Origin: Rutstroemia sp. NJR-2017a BVV2
Taxonomy: Eukaryota > Ascomycota > Leotiomycetes > Helotiales > Rutstroemiaceae
Assembly: GCA_002946415.1 (NCBI GenBank)
Contig: NJPS01000033.1
Location: forward strand, 961,480-1,025,479
Length of the DNA stretch: 64,000 bases
Direction of reading: 5' to 3'
Shown: one piece after another, positions 36,718 through 49,400 of the stretch
Layout: each line of letters begins with the position of its first letter
Numbering within the stretch: the stretch's first letter is position 1
Translations under genes and position numbers: made by a program
Notes under the pieces: model-generated
Database searches by the model: none
The model's input: the letters and a program-made list of their open reading frames with translations, nothing else
Told to the model about the DNA's origin: nothing

Positions 36718-38224
36718 GTTACTATGCATGGATTGGAACAGACATAAACCCATCCGCTATAAGCACTACTCAGCCGCATACATGCCTTTACGGATGATCT
36801 TGTCTCTATAAATCATTATCGCCAGCCAACCGGAGTATGTGCACTGTGAATATATACATATGGCTCAACAGATCTAGATCTGGACCCCCGGAAAAGGAAG
36901 TTGCATGCAACCACCGGAGCTTCTCATCCTTCCCGTATACTCCCCCCTAAGACACGAATTCCAAGTATATCAAGCTCGAACTTCGCCAACAGATACTAGA
37001 ATAAGTAACTTATAGAGTAATGAGAACTAACCTCAGCCAACCATATATATCCCGTTCCTCAGCCTTTCCCAAAATCAATATTATCCTGTGTTTACAGTTT
37101 CCAACCAAAGCTGTAGTAAGATAGAGATTTCTTCGAGGGAGAGCAGTTGGCCAGCAGGAAAATTGAGTAAATAAAAGAAGAAGATATTCACTTTCAAGAT
37201 CTTCATCTTATATACTCAATTCTCAATTCTCTCTTACTAGTACTAGTATGACGAACCCGTACCTGGTCCGCAAACGCCTGTAGCGCGTGCGCTGTATTGG
37301 GCTATATAAGAGCCTACTCCTCCTGCCTGTATTTAGTTCTGTAGCTTAATATTCTAAGGTTCATTTACTCTTCATTTGGCCCCCCTAAGTCCAGGTGATT
37401 CACGAGGAATCATTACAACTAGTAGTATCTTCGATTTCCAATTATAAAGTTTAACAATCTATTTACTATGACGATTCGTACCCGAATCGGCCATATTGGC
37501 CTAATGCCCTAGGCTGCAGCCTTACCGCCTGGCAGAAATCTCTTATATTAGTCTAGCTAAACCTATTCTGGGTTCAGCACCTTAGTATTCTAAGAATGAA
37601 AATCACTTTCGTTATATTTACTATTCTTTTACTTTTTGCAAATTTATTTATAGCTCTAATAGAATAAACTACTTTAAAAGATATTTATAGTAATATAAAT
37701 TTATTTTTAGAACTAATTATAATTAAAAGTTAAAAATTAATTAAATAGTAAATAATAAATATTTTCATATAGTTTTATATATTATATATAATCTCGGAGG
37801 TATAGGCAGCAATGATTCTAATGATTATTACAAAAGTCAAATTACTTACGTGAAATAGGATAGTGGATGAAGAAGATAAAAGAAAAGGAACAGTAATTTC
37901 CTCTTTAATAGTACTTCATCTTCCCCTTCGTACCCAGGCTCGAGCCACGTCCAAAGTACTGTAGCTAGACACCCTGGATTTCCAGGAGTTTTCGAGGAGA
38001 AGCACAGATATGAAATCCATATATCCGTATAGTAATTGTTGCTGTACCCGGTGGTCTGGCATGTCAGATATGGAGTGCCCGGTACGACGGGATGGTTTGA
38101 CAGCACGCGAGCAGGGGGAGGGGAAAGCTTCCGGACTCCACTAATCACGCGAGGTACGAAAAAAGCTGAACGCCAAAGATTTTCAACCTTTAGTAAAATC
38201 AATATCAAAACAACTATTCTATAG
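36718..38224. other. Non-coding stretch with a pair of related LTR-like segments
   Basis: Two segments resemble each other: 37,245-37,375 (tatgacgaacccgtacc ... ttaatattctaaggttcat) and 37,465-37,600 (tatgacgattcgtaccc ... ttagtattctaagaatgaa). They could be decayed copies of one short LTR; each has a tatataa or tcttatatta box. 37,620-37,790 is AT-rich. No gene supported. Confidence 0.4.
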
Positions 38225-38780
38225 TCGGATGAAACATAGGTAATACCAAGGCGGTATCGGAAGACTTGGGGTTACCCGCGAAACCAATGAAACTTTTGAT
38301 CCAATATGTTTCGTTGAGCACGAACGAAAAAAAAAAAGGTTAGATGTTTTAGAGATACTTCCGAGCGGGGCAGATAGAGGCCCTATGGTATTCCGAGAAA
38401 AGGAATAGAGGTCGATCAATACTGATTCCTATCAAGAACATACAGTTCCAATTATCCATAAATAGATACGCTTAAGCCAAGATAGAACTCCTGAACATAT
38501 AGCTGAAGAGACAATTGAGGAGTTGATTGAACATACGATTAAGATATTAGACTGGCCGCTATTCTCTCCTGATTTAGATCCTATTGAAAACGGTTAGAAC
38601 TAGATGAGAGATTGGATATGAGAGTATTACCTATACAATAATACAACTTATAATCAACTACGAAAGACTATCAAAGAGGTATAGAATACAGTTCCAGAGG
38701 AATGGTTGGTTGAATTACCAAGTACTTCGCTCAATGAGAGAATATTATCAGGTCTAGACTATAATTGCTACTAATAGAAT
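38225..38780 (+). pseudogene. Tc1/mariner transposase fragment (DDE_3 type)
   Basis: Translation with stops ignored shows SDET (first Asp, codon 38,228-38,230), then QDRTPEHIAEETIEELIEH (second Asp at 38,481-38,483), and DWPLFSPDLDPIEN with Glu at 38,586-38,588. Exactly 34 residues separate the second Asp and the Glu, as in the D34E Tc1 group. The first and second Asp are not in one frame; the run of eleven A near 38,328-38,338 is a likely indel site. TAG codons replace Trp (ENGxNxM..). The transposase is dead, and its N-terminal DNA-binding part is not recognisable upstream. Confidence 0.8.
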
Positions 38781-39610
38781 ACATACGAAATACTACTATC
38801 GTATATGCTCGTTCGTAATGGTCACTGATTAATCACGTGTATTGTTATTGAACAATAATATGGTGTTATGGTGGGTGATTTATTTTGCTCTCATTTGTTA
38901 CGTGGGGTGCGAGATTGTCTTTCACCCAAGACAATCTTAAAGAAATCCATAACTTCCTATAAGAGCTACTCGGCGGAGCCGGAGCTCACTCCAGATCTCG
39001 ATTCGGCATAAGTGAGTCCTATGCTTTACCGCCGTCACTTTTCCATGCTTGCGTTTACCATAATTTTGATGGAAGCTTTTAACATTTTCTTTCGCATAAC
39101 ATACCCCATTAGGAAAAGTAACAACAAAAAATATGCTTCTATAATTAATGTTCCCCACTCGACGAACACCTAAAATAGTTTACCCCAATCTTCTACCATT
39201 GCATCTTCGATTCTTCGGAGGTCAACTCCGAACATCTTGTAAACGGTCCTCATTGGACGAGGTTCTATGAGGCCCTTGTCCCACCGAGAATATGATCGCT
39301 CACGTTCGGAGGCACGACCTTTATGCCACCTCTTCCTGTTCGATGCTTCTTAATCGATCAATTCCATCAATAAGTTATGATGGATTCTTTGTTTGCACAT
39401 ACCTCTTTCATAGGCCTTTGAACGGAAGGCTGTCGATCTACACCACTGGACCGAAGTTAGTCTACCTGCCTGCCCACCTACTTCTTCTAACGCATATTAA
39501 CTACCATCACCATCTCCAGGTATCTATCAACTCATCCTCGCGATACTTTATCCTTCCATAGGATATAACACGATTCATACGCACATCAGCAACGCCTGGT
39601 CATACTAACA
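38781..39610. other. Intergenic DNA, no gene seen
   Basis: Includes the 3' flank of the transposase remnant and about 600 bp upstream of the transcription-factor pseudogene. Short frames only. Confidence 0.5.
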
Positions 39611-41860
39611 ATGTCATTACGAACACTCCGTCCGAATAAAATACAGGGAGACAACAATGCAACAACAAATAGCACAAATCAATTAGGCACCCTGAGATCC
39701 ACGAGCTCCCAGCCACATCCTTCGTAGAATGAATTACAGAACCCCTCCAGATGTACGAAAAGGAGGAGGAGGCGGGAGTATATTATACAAAATGCATGTT
39801 TGAATTGCAAAAGACGTCGAGTAAAGGTGAGCGATTATGTGAGTATCATTTGAAAAGTTAGCAGTTGTTACACACTAATCTAAGTACTATATGCCTGATA
39901 GCTAAGTCGCTTTAGTGTGATGGCAAGGAACCTTGCGGAATATGTATTGAGAAACCATACGACCAGGAGTGTTCCTATCAGCCTTATACCAAATATGTCA
40001 AGATGGAATTAGTCGAGAGCTCGAGATCGCGTGACTCCTGAAAACGCAATGCTGAGTGTGTATTTCATGCTATCGAAGCAAACGAGAATATCTCCGCGAT
40101 TATAGAACGAGTCCAAAATCACGACTTAGTTGAAACTATAGCCCGCTGGCTGGAAGCGACTAATGGGAAGTTCAAAGGCCTTTCGCCGATAGATTCTTCC
40201 TACTTTATGATAGCAGGCTCTGATAACGAAATGGATGATAACGTATCCCCGAGATTTAGATGGTCATTGGTGACAGCGAACGAAGATACTGTATAGCACC
40301 TGTTTACTCTGTATTTCACCTGGGTCCATCCCTTTCATATGCTGTTCGATGAGCACCTTTTCGTATATAGCTACCAAAAAAGATCCAAGTCATTCTGTTT
40401 ATCCTACCTAGTCAATGCTATCTGTGCCATAGCTTGTTATTATCATATAGCTGTGGATGCTGATGTTATAGACTTTGAGCTACTGGGCAGAAATTTCAGC
40501 GATGCTGTTAGACATAAGCTTGATGCTGAGGATCAAGGCCTTTTGAGTATTCAAGCTTTCGCGATAATGTTCTTGGTAGGCTGTATATAAGGCAAAGGGC
40601 TGTATGCTTCAAAATACTTGGCAGTGGCCAACAGTTTAATGGCAAGTTTGAAATGTGTTGGAGATGATATCTATCAAAGGGCATGGAGATGTACTGCTCG
40701 AGGTATTCGTGACCTGAATGTGTAAGTGATTATTTCAACGTTTCAGCTCTTACTGTCGGCAAAGCTGATAGTTGTAGTGAGTGGGCGCAGATGACCTTTC
40801 GAGTGTTGCCGGTCGTCAACGAAACAGCCTCCGATGATTCCACGCCGGATAGTGAGGAGCGCGATATGCAAATTGATGAGATAAGATGGGTGTCCTACTG
40901 TAATCTACGAGACAACGAGATATAGAGAGATTGGTATCCGAGCCTTATGGCTATAACAAACCAGGAGAAGGCAAAACTTCTCGATATTGTTTATGATATT
41001 GAGGTTCTGTTGTATAGCTCAGGTGGCCTACCGATATCCGTGTAGGATATACTGAATACGTATTGCAGATTCATAATCTGGCGTGAAGATCTACTGTGTG
41101 TAATCGATAACACTATCAATAAGCATACTCAGTTATTGCTGTATGCAATTTCGATGCTGTAAGTATAACCAGAAGCTTGTTCATACAGTTTCTTACTGAT
41201 TGACTTCTCAGAATATTGTACTATACTGCTGTTGTTCAACTTCTTCGTCCACTCCTTGACGTTAAAGGGTTTCCTATATATCTGGTGGATCATATTATAC
41301 GGCAGTATATACAGTATAGCCTTTTCCTCCTTGAAGAGCACTATCATATACTAGATATTTGCCGATATCAACCTGTTGTGCAGATGTTTGCTATTTTACA
41401 TTTGACAGATATGATTGTGCGATTCTTTCCTAATATACCCTATAACCATGGAAAAGATGGACCAGTTGCGGTTCAACTAGCTATTGATGTATTGGCGAAG
41501 TCTCGTCCTGGATTTCCCGTGGCTGGAACTTTCTTGGAATTGATACACAAAACCGCAAAGGATGTTATCATTCCCTTACCAATTAATTTGGAAGAGTCCT
41601 TCTATTGTTCACACCCCGGCAGATCAAGATTTCTTTTGGACGATACTATTGATACCTGTACGAGAACGACATACATACAGCCAGTCTATAGTATCCAGAT
41701 GAGATTTTCTCCTATGATTTCTTCGGATTGGGTAGCAACATGTGCCGCATTTGGATTTCGATACCCCGGTCCCAACGCCGTCGGCCTGGGGCAGCTGTCT
41801 GCTGAAAAGCAAGGTGCGCAAAACCTTATGCAGATTACAAATCCGCTCAATATGAATTGA
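39611..41860 (+). pseudogene. Zn2Cys6 fungal-specific transcription factor, broken by six nonsense codons
   Basis: ATG at 39,611. The binuclear cluster ACLNCKRRRVK | CDGKEPCGICIEKPYDQEC (C-x2-C-x6-C-x5-C-x2-C-x8-C) is split by an intron (39,827-39,915) between the two halves. A regulatory domain follows: HLFTLYFTWVHPFHMLFDE, GKGLYASKYLAVANSLMAS, then the helical segment ILYYTAVVQLLRPLLDVKG. Two more introns, 40,732-40,777 and 41,159-41,211, have GT-AG ends and correct phase. TGA ends the frame at 41,858-41,860. In-frame stops: TAG 39,725, TGA 40,039, TAG 40,294 (Gln or Trp expected), TAA 40,587 (Gln expected before GKG), TAG 40,923 and TAG 41,043. All are explicable by single C-to-T or G-to-A. 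It would have bound CGG-type promoter sites in the nucleus; target genes unknown. Confidence 0.88.
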
Positions 41861-42057
41861 TAGACTGAATCAAGACATAGCTGGTTCATTGACTTTGAAG
41901 TTGCATAATATTGGCTGTTGTGGGCATAGTATAGCAGTGATAGCTGTGGTATTGGATTCCTGTTCTTCGACAATCTTCTTATTTCTGACTGAATAGGTGA
42001 ACCTTCAACAGTTTGTTGAAGAATAAAACATTCTTTAGTCACTTAGTCGACTATGAT

Positions 42058-42462
42058 ATGCGAACGACAGAATGGCGGCCACCACTTCTGTGCTGTGCGA
42101 TGGTCCGAGAGGCAAGAGGTTTCGAATTATTTAGCGATTACGGAGAAAGATCGCGATTATGGCCAATATTTGCACGATAGAGGTCGATATCCTTTAATGT
42201 GCCCTGTTGTCGTGACTGCACCGAGTTCAAGCAATTATTCGCAATAGCACACCATTATTATCCCCTTATTCCTGTCGCTAAGCGTGGGAATAGCTGGCCC
42301 TTTGCACTATGGTGTATTCGCGGTCTTGGAGATCGAGTTGTCGATGGTATATGGTAGATGTCGGCGAAGACGGGCAAGGTCGAAAATGTACGCGAAGCAC
42401 TCGCTCCATTTAGCTTGCCGGACAGTGTCTCCGAACCACTCACGGCTGCGATGGAAAGATGA
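42058..42462 (+). pseudogene. Broken gene of unknown family
   Basis: One frame from ATG 42,058 stays protein-like for about 134 codons apart from TAG at 42,178 and 42,355 (the latter after GIW, where Arg or Trp would fit). Recognisable parts: FELFSDYGERSRLWPIF, RDCTEFKQLFAIAHHYYPLI, SWPFALWCIRGLGDRVVDGI, and KVENVREALAPFSLPDSVSE. Residue composition and stops at RIP-type positions suggest a decayed exon set; the end at TGA 42,460 may really be an intron. I do not recognise the family. Confidence 0.5.
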
Positions 42463-44388
42463 AAGGTCAGAGGATCAATGGATTGGCGATAAAATTGATA
42501 TAACTCTCTCTGGTTGATCTTGCTTTCGATATTTTTCAAATCTCATCCTAAATTTCAAAGGAAAGGATCAGTATACCTACATATTCGGTCTCGTAAATAT
42601 CGGATTCATAGTCTTCGATTATAATAGATTTGTGTTTGAGATTAACGGACGTATTCTTCAGATGCGCAAACTTTGAAGTTCAAGCATACTTATGCCGTCT
42701 GTTTTTTGTGTAGATTCTATTCACTCGTTTCATTTAGGGCGATCGTTTAGAAGTGCACAAACTGATATGATACAGGTGATGATATCAATTTACTTAGGCA
42801 CCCTTGAGTATTTTCTCCAGCGAATATGTTTCGAATAGAAGACCTGAGGGGATTTTCAGATGGGATCAAGGACCTGGTAGGTAGTTTTCGCCGTATTCAA
42901 CTAGCAAGGAGGACTGTAGAGCTGCCGTGTACTCTTGATTCTTGCAGCAAGAAACGAGTCCCCTATCAGCGCATTCTAATATGGCTATAGGAGTTGAACG
43001 AACATTAACCCCATCTTAATCTATATGGCTTTCAGCTCTTGGAAGGCTAGCTGAAAGCCTGACGAACGAGCTCTAGAAGATAAACAACAGCTTTCTGGGC
43101 TCGGAGACTCACAGAACATATCGGAGATAATACCCTGTTATGTAGTGTTTCTAGAAGCGGTTAACTCAAGATTAATGCTGTTGCTACTGTGCTACCTGCG
43201 TCCTATCGTGTATAACTATCCACTTCACAAATTCTTCTATCGGTGCTCACCAATAGCGACCAAGCGATTGAACAGCTCATCCCTTTCTGGCAGCGCAGTA
43301 AACCTCCACGTCTCATCATTCAACCCATTAATCTCCACACTCCCCAATAGTTCTCTATCAGTTCCCCAATCAGCTGCCACCTCCGCAGCCTTGACCTATC
43401 TATAGCATCTGGGTGTAGGTGACAGCGCGTGTTCACAGAAAAGCCTGACCCAGCTGAGCAAAACGGCTGTTCTAGGGGGAAGATTTACCGAGCTTCATGA
43501 GTTGTGAGGCCTTACAGTTGACCTCGTGTGGCAAGGAAGGTTCTCCAGTAGGAATTGTCTCCGGACAGCTGACAGCTGCAGCTGTGTTAGATCTAGTAGT
43601 ATGCTAGGAAGGAACGCATGGCTGTGATAGGAAGAACAAGCTCAAGGGGTCTAAGTTGCAAGGGAGTTTTGCGTGAGAAGATAAATCTGCCTAGCCAGAA
43701 TGCCCTCATTCTCGTCATGCAGGGGCAGATCATACATGCAAACTGTCTTGTGAGATCTAGATTTCTAGATCTGAGGGCATTCGCACCGGTGCGCCGATTA
43801 CGGAGGATACGACTAATGCTAGCTTTCATTTAGAACCCTTTTTGCGGACCTTTTTCTCCTGCTGTTGCCACTGAAATGAGGATATAAACCAGCTGTTTTT
43901 TATGTATCTTACTTCTTCAGATAGATCAATATCAATGCATTTTCAGCTCAGAATCTCACATGTCTCTACTGGCGCCCAAGCTAAAGATTGTGGACCACTT
44001 CTCGCCATCCTAGACAGCGGTGTTTCGAGAGAACAAACTTCGCATATTGCTTCAACTAGGGGTGAAGAGGTCACAAGACAACCTTTGATGGCTAGTGATT
44101 CTCGGGAGAGAACAAGCATAAGAAGGTGAGCTGTGCCATGGTAGCACCTGATTCCTTTACACGTGTGGGGGCCGCTATGGGAAAGCCTGAAGTGCCTCCC
44201 GATTCGTCTTGCCATGCTCTTCTTCAAACAGAGGATCTATCGGAACGCAAGTGGCTGCTAAATTTCCTCTACAAAGCTGTAGAGAGGAGGCATCATTCCG
44301 CCCGCTTTCCCCCACTCATCTTCATGGTACCTTCCCTAGAGAAGCCCCGACCTTTAATACAAAATTCTGGTTTGGTACTTTGTTCGGC
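42463..44388. other. Gene-poor stretch with one coding-like fragment and a hairpin
   Basis: No full gene. On the minus strand, 43,395-43,237 reads 52 codons to TAG in a protein-like way (WGTDRELLGSVEINGLNDET ... RDELFNRLVAIGEH), possibly the last exon of a lost gene. An inverted repeat GAATGCCCTCA (43,698-43,708) / TGAGGGCATTC (43,772-43,782) encloses a near-palindrome agatctagatttctagatct (43,753-43,772). Other frames are unsupported. Confidence 0.45.
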
Positions 44389-45426
44389 CTAGCCTGCTCT
44401 GCTCACAAATATACTGGGCCATATGTTCCCGAATTCCTCAAAGTCCCGTATCCAGTATATCGCCTCTCTTTCATCACTTTCTTTTACATGTATTTTGTTA
44501 ATAGACTCAGGTCGCCGCTCGATTTTGCTAAGGGTTCTCATGAGACTGCTGTTACCGTCCTCTGAAACGACAACACCTGTCATATCATTGCGAGTTAGAC
44601 ACTCAATATCCGTTTCCGAATCACCAAAGTAAAATACAGTCTGAGACGACGGGATCTTCCATTTGTTGAGCAGATTTTCCAGAGCATTTAGCTTTTCATC
44701 CGAAGTTGCTATAACAGTACGTCGAGATGTGCTATCTACATCCACAAAACTGGGCCCTTTCAGAACTCCATCCATAACCGGGGAATTTGCCAGTACTGGC
44801 ACATCTAGACTTTCACGTTCCAAGGCTTCCTGTAGTACTCCCATAATGAACGATCTCGAGAAATTAACAGAGAGAACTGCCCACTTGTACTTCGAAGCCT
44901 CAATCAACTCCACAGATGTTCTGAAGCCATTCCGGATTGATATGTTCCCTGCTCGAACAGCGTTTATACCAGCTACTTCCCATTCCGCCGGAGTAATCCC
45001 TGTAAAAATTCCCGATGTACTGATACGACCGAAGCTTCTGTGTTCTACGTCCTTGAGACTTCTCTGGTATGCAACTTCTTGTTCTAGTGTCTTCCTTTCC
45101 TCTTTTCTAGGCTGATATCGCTCAATGTGTGACGCATAGTCTTTCGTATACTTCTCCACAATTTCTTCTACTGTAATAGTATAATCTTGCCCCTCAGTGT
45201 AATCTTGCCCCTCGCGTTTTTGAAAGGTTATTCCAACATTCATAACAACATCGATAGTATCTTTCGCAGTAATGGTGCTATCGAAATCGAAAATGAAGGA
45301 ATAATCTTGTGTTGGAGGGATGAATATCATCGTACTTGTATCCGTACTCCAAACATTCGATATGGAAGATAGCGCAATCAATAGGATGGGGATTATGAGA
45401 ATCCCGATTTCGCCAAAAGCGTCCAT
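44389..45426 (-). CDS. HAD-superfamily phosphatase/hydrolase
   Basis: Single exon, ATG at 45,424-45,426, 345 residues. A later Met at residue 33 (45,330) is a plausible alternative start just before the core. Motif I DFDST (residues 47-51, nucleophile Asp47, acid/base Asp49), motif II with Ser186 (VLSVNFS), motif III Lys245 and motif IV GDSETD (268-273): the complete set for a Mg-dependent HAD phosphatase using an aspartyl-phosphate intermediate. The first 25 residues are hydrophobic (GILIIPILLIALSS) and could be a signal or membrane anchor if the upstream Met is used. EGQDYT is duplicated at 72-77 and 78-83 through an 18-bp repeat. The substrate is unknown. No stops and normal composition: apparently functional, although surrounded by dead genes. 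Confidence 0.88.
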   Translation of the reverse strand: MDAFGEIGILIIPILLIALSSISNVWSTDTSTMIFIPPTQDYSFIFDFDSTITAKDTIDVVMNVGITFQKREGQDYTEGQDYTITVEEIVEKYTKDYASHIERYQPRKEERKTLEQEVAYQRSLKDVEHRSFGRISTSGIFTGITPAEWEVAGINAVRAGNISIRNGFRTSVELIEASKYKWAVLSVNFSRSFIMGVLQEALERESLDVPVLANSPVMDGVLKGPSFVDVDSTSRRTVIATSDEKLNALENLLNKWKIPSSQTVFYFGDSETDIECLTRNDMTGVVVSEDGNSSLMRTLSKIERRPESINKIHVKESDEREAIYWIRDFEEFGNIWPSIFVSRAG

Positions 45427-46454
45427 CAGATCAAGTCACCGAATAGACAGCCAGCTTCGGACTGCTTTGGGAAGAATGAAGTATGATTTGTTGTTCAATT
45501 CTGCATCAGATAACGCAGCACCAACAGTGCACGATCGAGTGTAGAGATGAGTCTGACGGAAATGTGCGATCGATAACGAGTGGAGAAGGTCGGTTGCAAA
45601 TGTGCTCGTAAAGCAATATGATGTATGCGACGCTGGTGTATTGAGATGTAGAAGTTCTGCAATTGAGTTCGAGTTCTTCGAATGAAAGGTTTTTAAGATG
45701 AGTGGAGGCGAAGGGTACAGGATAGAACAAGGCTTTTTAGCAGTGATCCCGAAGAGACAAAGACGATTCAACCGAGTTTGCGCTTTGGAATGGTTACGCG
45801 TATCGAATGATGTCGTAGATGTAAATGGAAGATTGTTGATGGTATCCTGTTGGTAAAAATCGAGTGAACTTGTTCGAAGAATGGGTATCGTAGAGTAAAG
45901 ATCGTTCGTAAGTGAGAGGGGGAAATAGTTGAGTGGCTCTTTCGAGAGGGAAAGAGGGAAAGGAACCTCGAAGTTAGACGGATGCCGCTTCAAGGTTAAT
46001 ATTAGACGCTAGTAAGCTCTACCTCAAAATATCTGACCACAACCTCCTCTCCAACTGCTATTGCGACCACGAGGACTGGAGAATCCGTATTGTGATGATG
46101 GAATCTGTGAGAATGAGAATCTGGCGCAATAAGTAGCGTGATTTCAATTGCAACTGAAAGTTTTGATATAATTGTGTTCTTATAAGTTTAACCCCTTATT
46201 TAGAAATTATATAGCATATCGTTATAGAAGATTCTAGTGGCCTCTGGTATCTACGAGTATGCGCCCGCAATATTGAGTTGATATATATATACCTTATATA
46301 ACTTCACGTTCTTTCTATTGCAACGGTATAGAATCCAGTGATTTCATAATTGTTCTTGAATATTCCTTTTTATTACGCAATACTATTTTCCATAAACTAC
46401 TAGAATCTGGTTAAATGAATATATATATAAATACAACTTTCTATCTTTCCTAAC
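45427..46454. other. Promoter side of the HAD gene and transition to AT-rich DNA
   Basis: A 185-codon frame at 45,436-45,993 on the HAD strand begins with TTG and has low-complexity Ser/Leu-rich content; I read it as 5' flank. AT-richness rises from about 46,150 to the TLH repeat border. Confidence 0.45.
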
Positions 46455-49400
46455 TATAATTGTTGAATGAATCTTATATAAGATTTATTTGATTCCCCCG
46501 CAAAATTTTAGCATCGATTTGCCGAGGCTATAAGATTCATTTGATAAAATTTATTTGTTAGAGTTAGATCTATACTTACTCCAATATCGTTCGGATCTAG
46601 CTCAAATTCGAGTATAAGTTAAGTTCAATCTATATAATACTTATTCTATTAAATATTCTCTCTAAACTTTATTAGAAAGTAAGTTATATCAAAAGATTAT
46701 TATTATCGTCGATTTTTGATAGAGTAAGCTTATATATAGATTATATCTAGTAGTATAGAGACTAGTCTATTTATATATAGATCAAGTTAGTAGAATATTA
46801 GAGTAAAAGTATAAAAGTATAAATAGAAAATAACAACCAATTATTCTATATATAGAGAGTAAAGTATAGATACCAAATATATAAAGATAGTTAGATATAA
46901 AAAGGGGAAAAGAGAAGTAAAGAAGATTTGTTTTTGAAAAAAGAATTGAAATCAATATTTAAAACAATATTCAAAGTAGTATTTAAAATAATATTTAAAG
47001 AAAGAATCAAATTATAGATTTATTTATTTATTTATCTATATTCAAGATTATAGTTTATATTATATACTAATATACTATATTACTTAACCAAATTATTTAT
47101 TATTTAAGTAGTTCCAATAGTTATAATATAACCAAGAAAGTATAAAAGCGAATTATAGATAAAGTAAACTAGATCGAAAGATTGATTTTAGATCAAATCG
47201 AGTTAGATAAGTTATCTATCCTAATTATTTTTATCTTGTCTTCTATTCCCAAATTAGGATTATCCCGAATCGATAGAAAGAAGTATCTATTTATTTTATA
47301 TATATATATTAATTACTAATATCAAACTATTCAAAAATATTATCAAGAAGAATATAATTAGATCAATATTAGAAAGAGAAGAAGATAATAGATTAACTAT
47401 AAAATATCTATATTATAGATTTCTATCTATTACTAATAGTTTTTCTCTAAAAAATCTGATTCTGTATTTTTTAAGATTTAAATAATAGGATTCTATTTTA
47501 TAATTCTATTTAGAGATATCAATTTAGAAGTTATTAAGAAATAATTAAATTAGGAAATATAATAAGTTAAAGAAAAAGCTTATTACTAGATTACCGAACT
47601 AGAAGAATTCTGAGAACCCAATCTATAGTTATATCGAATAAAATAGATCGAGTATTTGGATATATTAGATTAGAAAGAATTGCAAATATTAATTACTTCA
47701 GTAAAAGATAATAAGCTTAAATTGGAAGTATTATATAAAATATTTAATTGGTTGATTTAAGATATATAGTATTATTATATTCAATTAGTAATAAGATTAG
47801 AAATATTATTTAAAGTAAATTAAAAAGAAAATAGATAAAGATATCCAGATACTATTTAATAGTTAGATAGATATTACTACTATTTTATAGTATATAGAGA
47901 TTTATAAATAGTTAATATATTATATTTTCTAGTATAAAGATATTGAATCTAAGAAATAGCTAGGATTTAAATTAATAGAAAGATAGTAGATAACTATTAA
48001 TAAAGTATAAATAAATATAGAGAAGTTTATATAATAGAAGAAGAAATATAAGAAAGATTTAGAAGATAAAATAAGAATTAGAATAGAAAGTGAAATAGAA
48101 AATAAAGTAAAAAGTAGAATAAGAAATAAAGTAGAAAGCAGAATAGGAAATAAAATAGAAAGCAAAGTAGAAAACAAGATAAAAAACAAAATAGAAAACA
48201 GAATAAGAAACAAAATAGAAAATAAGATAGAAAACAAAATAAAGGAAAAGAAAGAAGATTTAAGAAGTAGAATAAAAAAGAAAAAAAGAGATTTAGAAAA
48301 TAGAATAGAGAAAGAAGAAAAAGATTTAGAAAATAGAATAGAAAAGAAGAAAGATTCAGAAAACAAAATAGAAAAAAAAGAAGATTTAGAAAGCAAAATA
48401 GAAAAGAAAGAAGATTCAAGAAATAAAATAGAAAAGAAAGAAAGAAAATTAGATAAAGAGATTAAATAGATAGATTATATTTAGTAATAGATTTTATAAA
48501 TATAGATTATATTATTGAACCAGCTATTACAAGATAATAAATATAAAAGTATATTGATTAATAGATTAACTATTTTAGATATATAAAAAAACAAAGGATA
48601 GTTGGATATCGAGAATTATATATCTAAATATTTGGTTATAATCAAGTTGATCTAATTGATAATTATCTAAGAAATATATAAATATCGATAAGAAACTATT
48701 ATATAATATAAAGAATATAAATAGAATATCGAAGTTATTTAAAAGAAAGTATCTAGTTATTATATATTGATTTAAGGATTAATATATTTGTTTATAATTA
48801 TAGCTTATAATAGTTAGGATCTCTAATTTATATAATAGTTATATTATATCCCAAGATTCGGTTTAGTATAAGTTAATTTTATAAAATAATTTATAAGTTA
48901 ATAGAGAAAGTCTAAGAAGAGTTATTAGAAAAGTTGATAATTATAAAAATAAATAGAGATAGAAATATAAATATAATATAAATACCTCTGATCTTATAGA
49001 ACTATATAATAGATTAGTTATCCGAGATCTAAATAAAATAGTTGTTTTTAGAAAATAAATAGAATCTATTTATTATATATAAGTAGTAATAGTTATATAA
49101 AAGGATATATAAAAAGAAGTAGTTATAAGAGTAATTTATAAATAGAATAAGAAGATAGAAAAGAAAAACTATTACTATATATCAGTATTATATAAAATAG
49201 TTCTAGAAGTTATTATAGATATTGATATATTTATATAATAAATAACCTATTTATTTCTTAGAGTTATTAGATATATAGTAGAAGAATATAATATATAATA
49301 GTATCTAGAATATTTTCATCGAGAAGAGATTAGTTATATTCATAACTATATATTATAAGAGATATCGGAATAATAGTAATATCAAGATTGTATATTGGTA

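Noticed and set aside
45436..45993. Minus-strand 185-aa ORF upstream of the HAD gene
   Set aside because: Begins with TTG, low-complexity Ser/Leu content and no domain; more likely 5' flank.
47929..48419. Phe/Leu/Ser-rich minus-strand ORFs of 155 and 113 aa
   Set aside because: They are the complement of the bleached purine-rich tetrapeptide-repeat tract of TLH copy 1, open only because the tract lacks stops on that strand.
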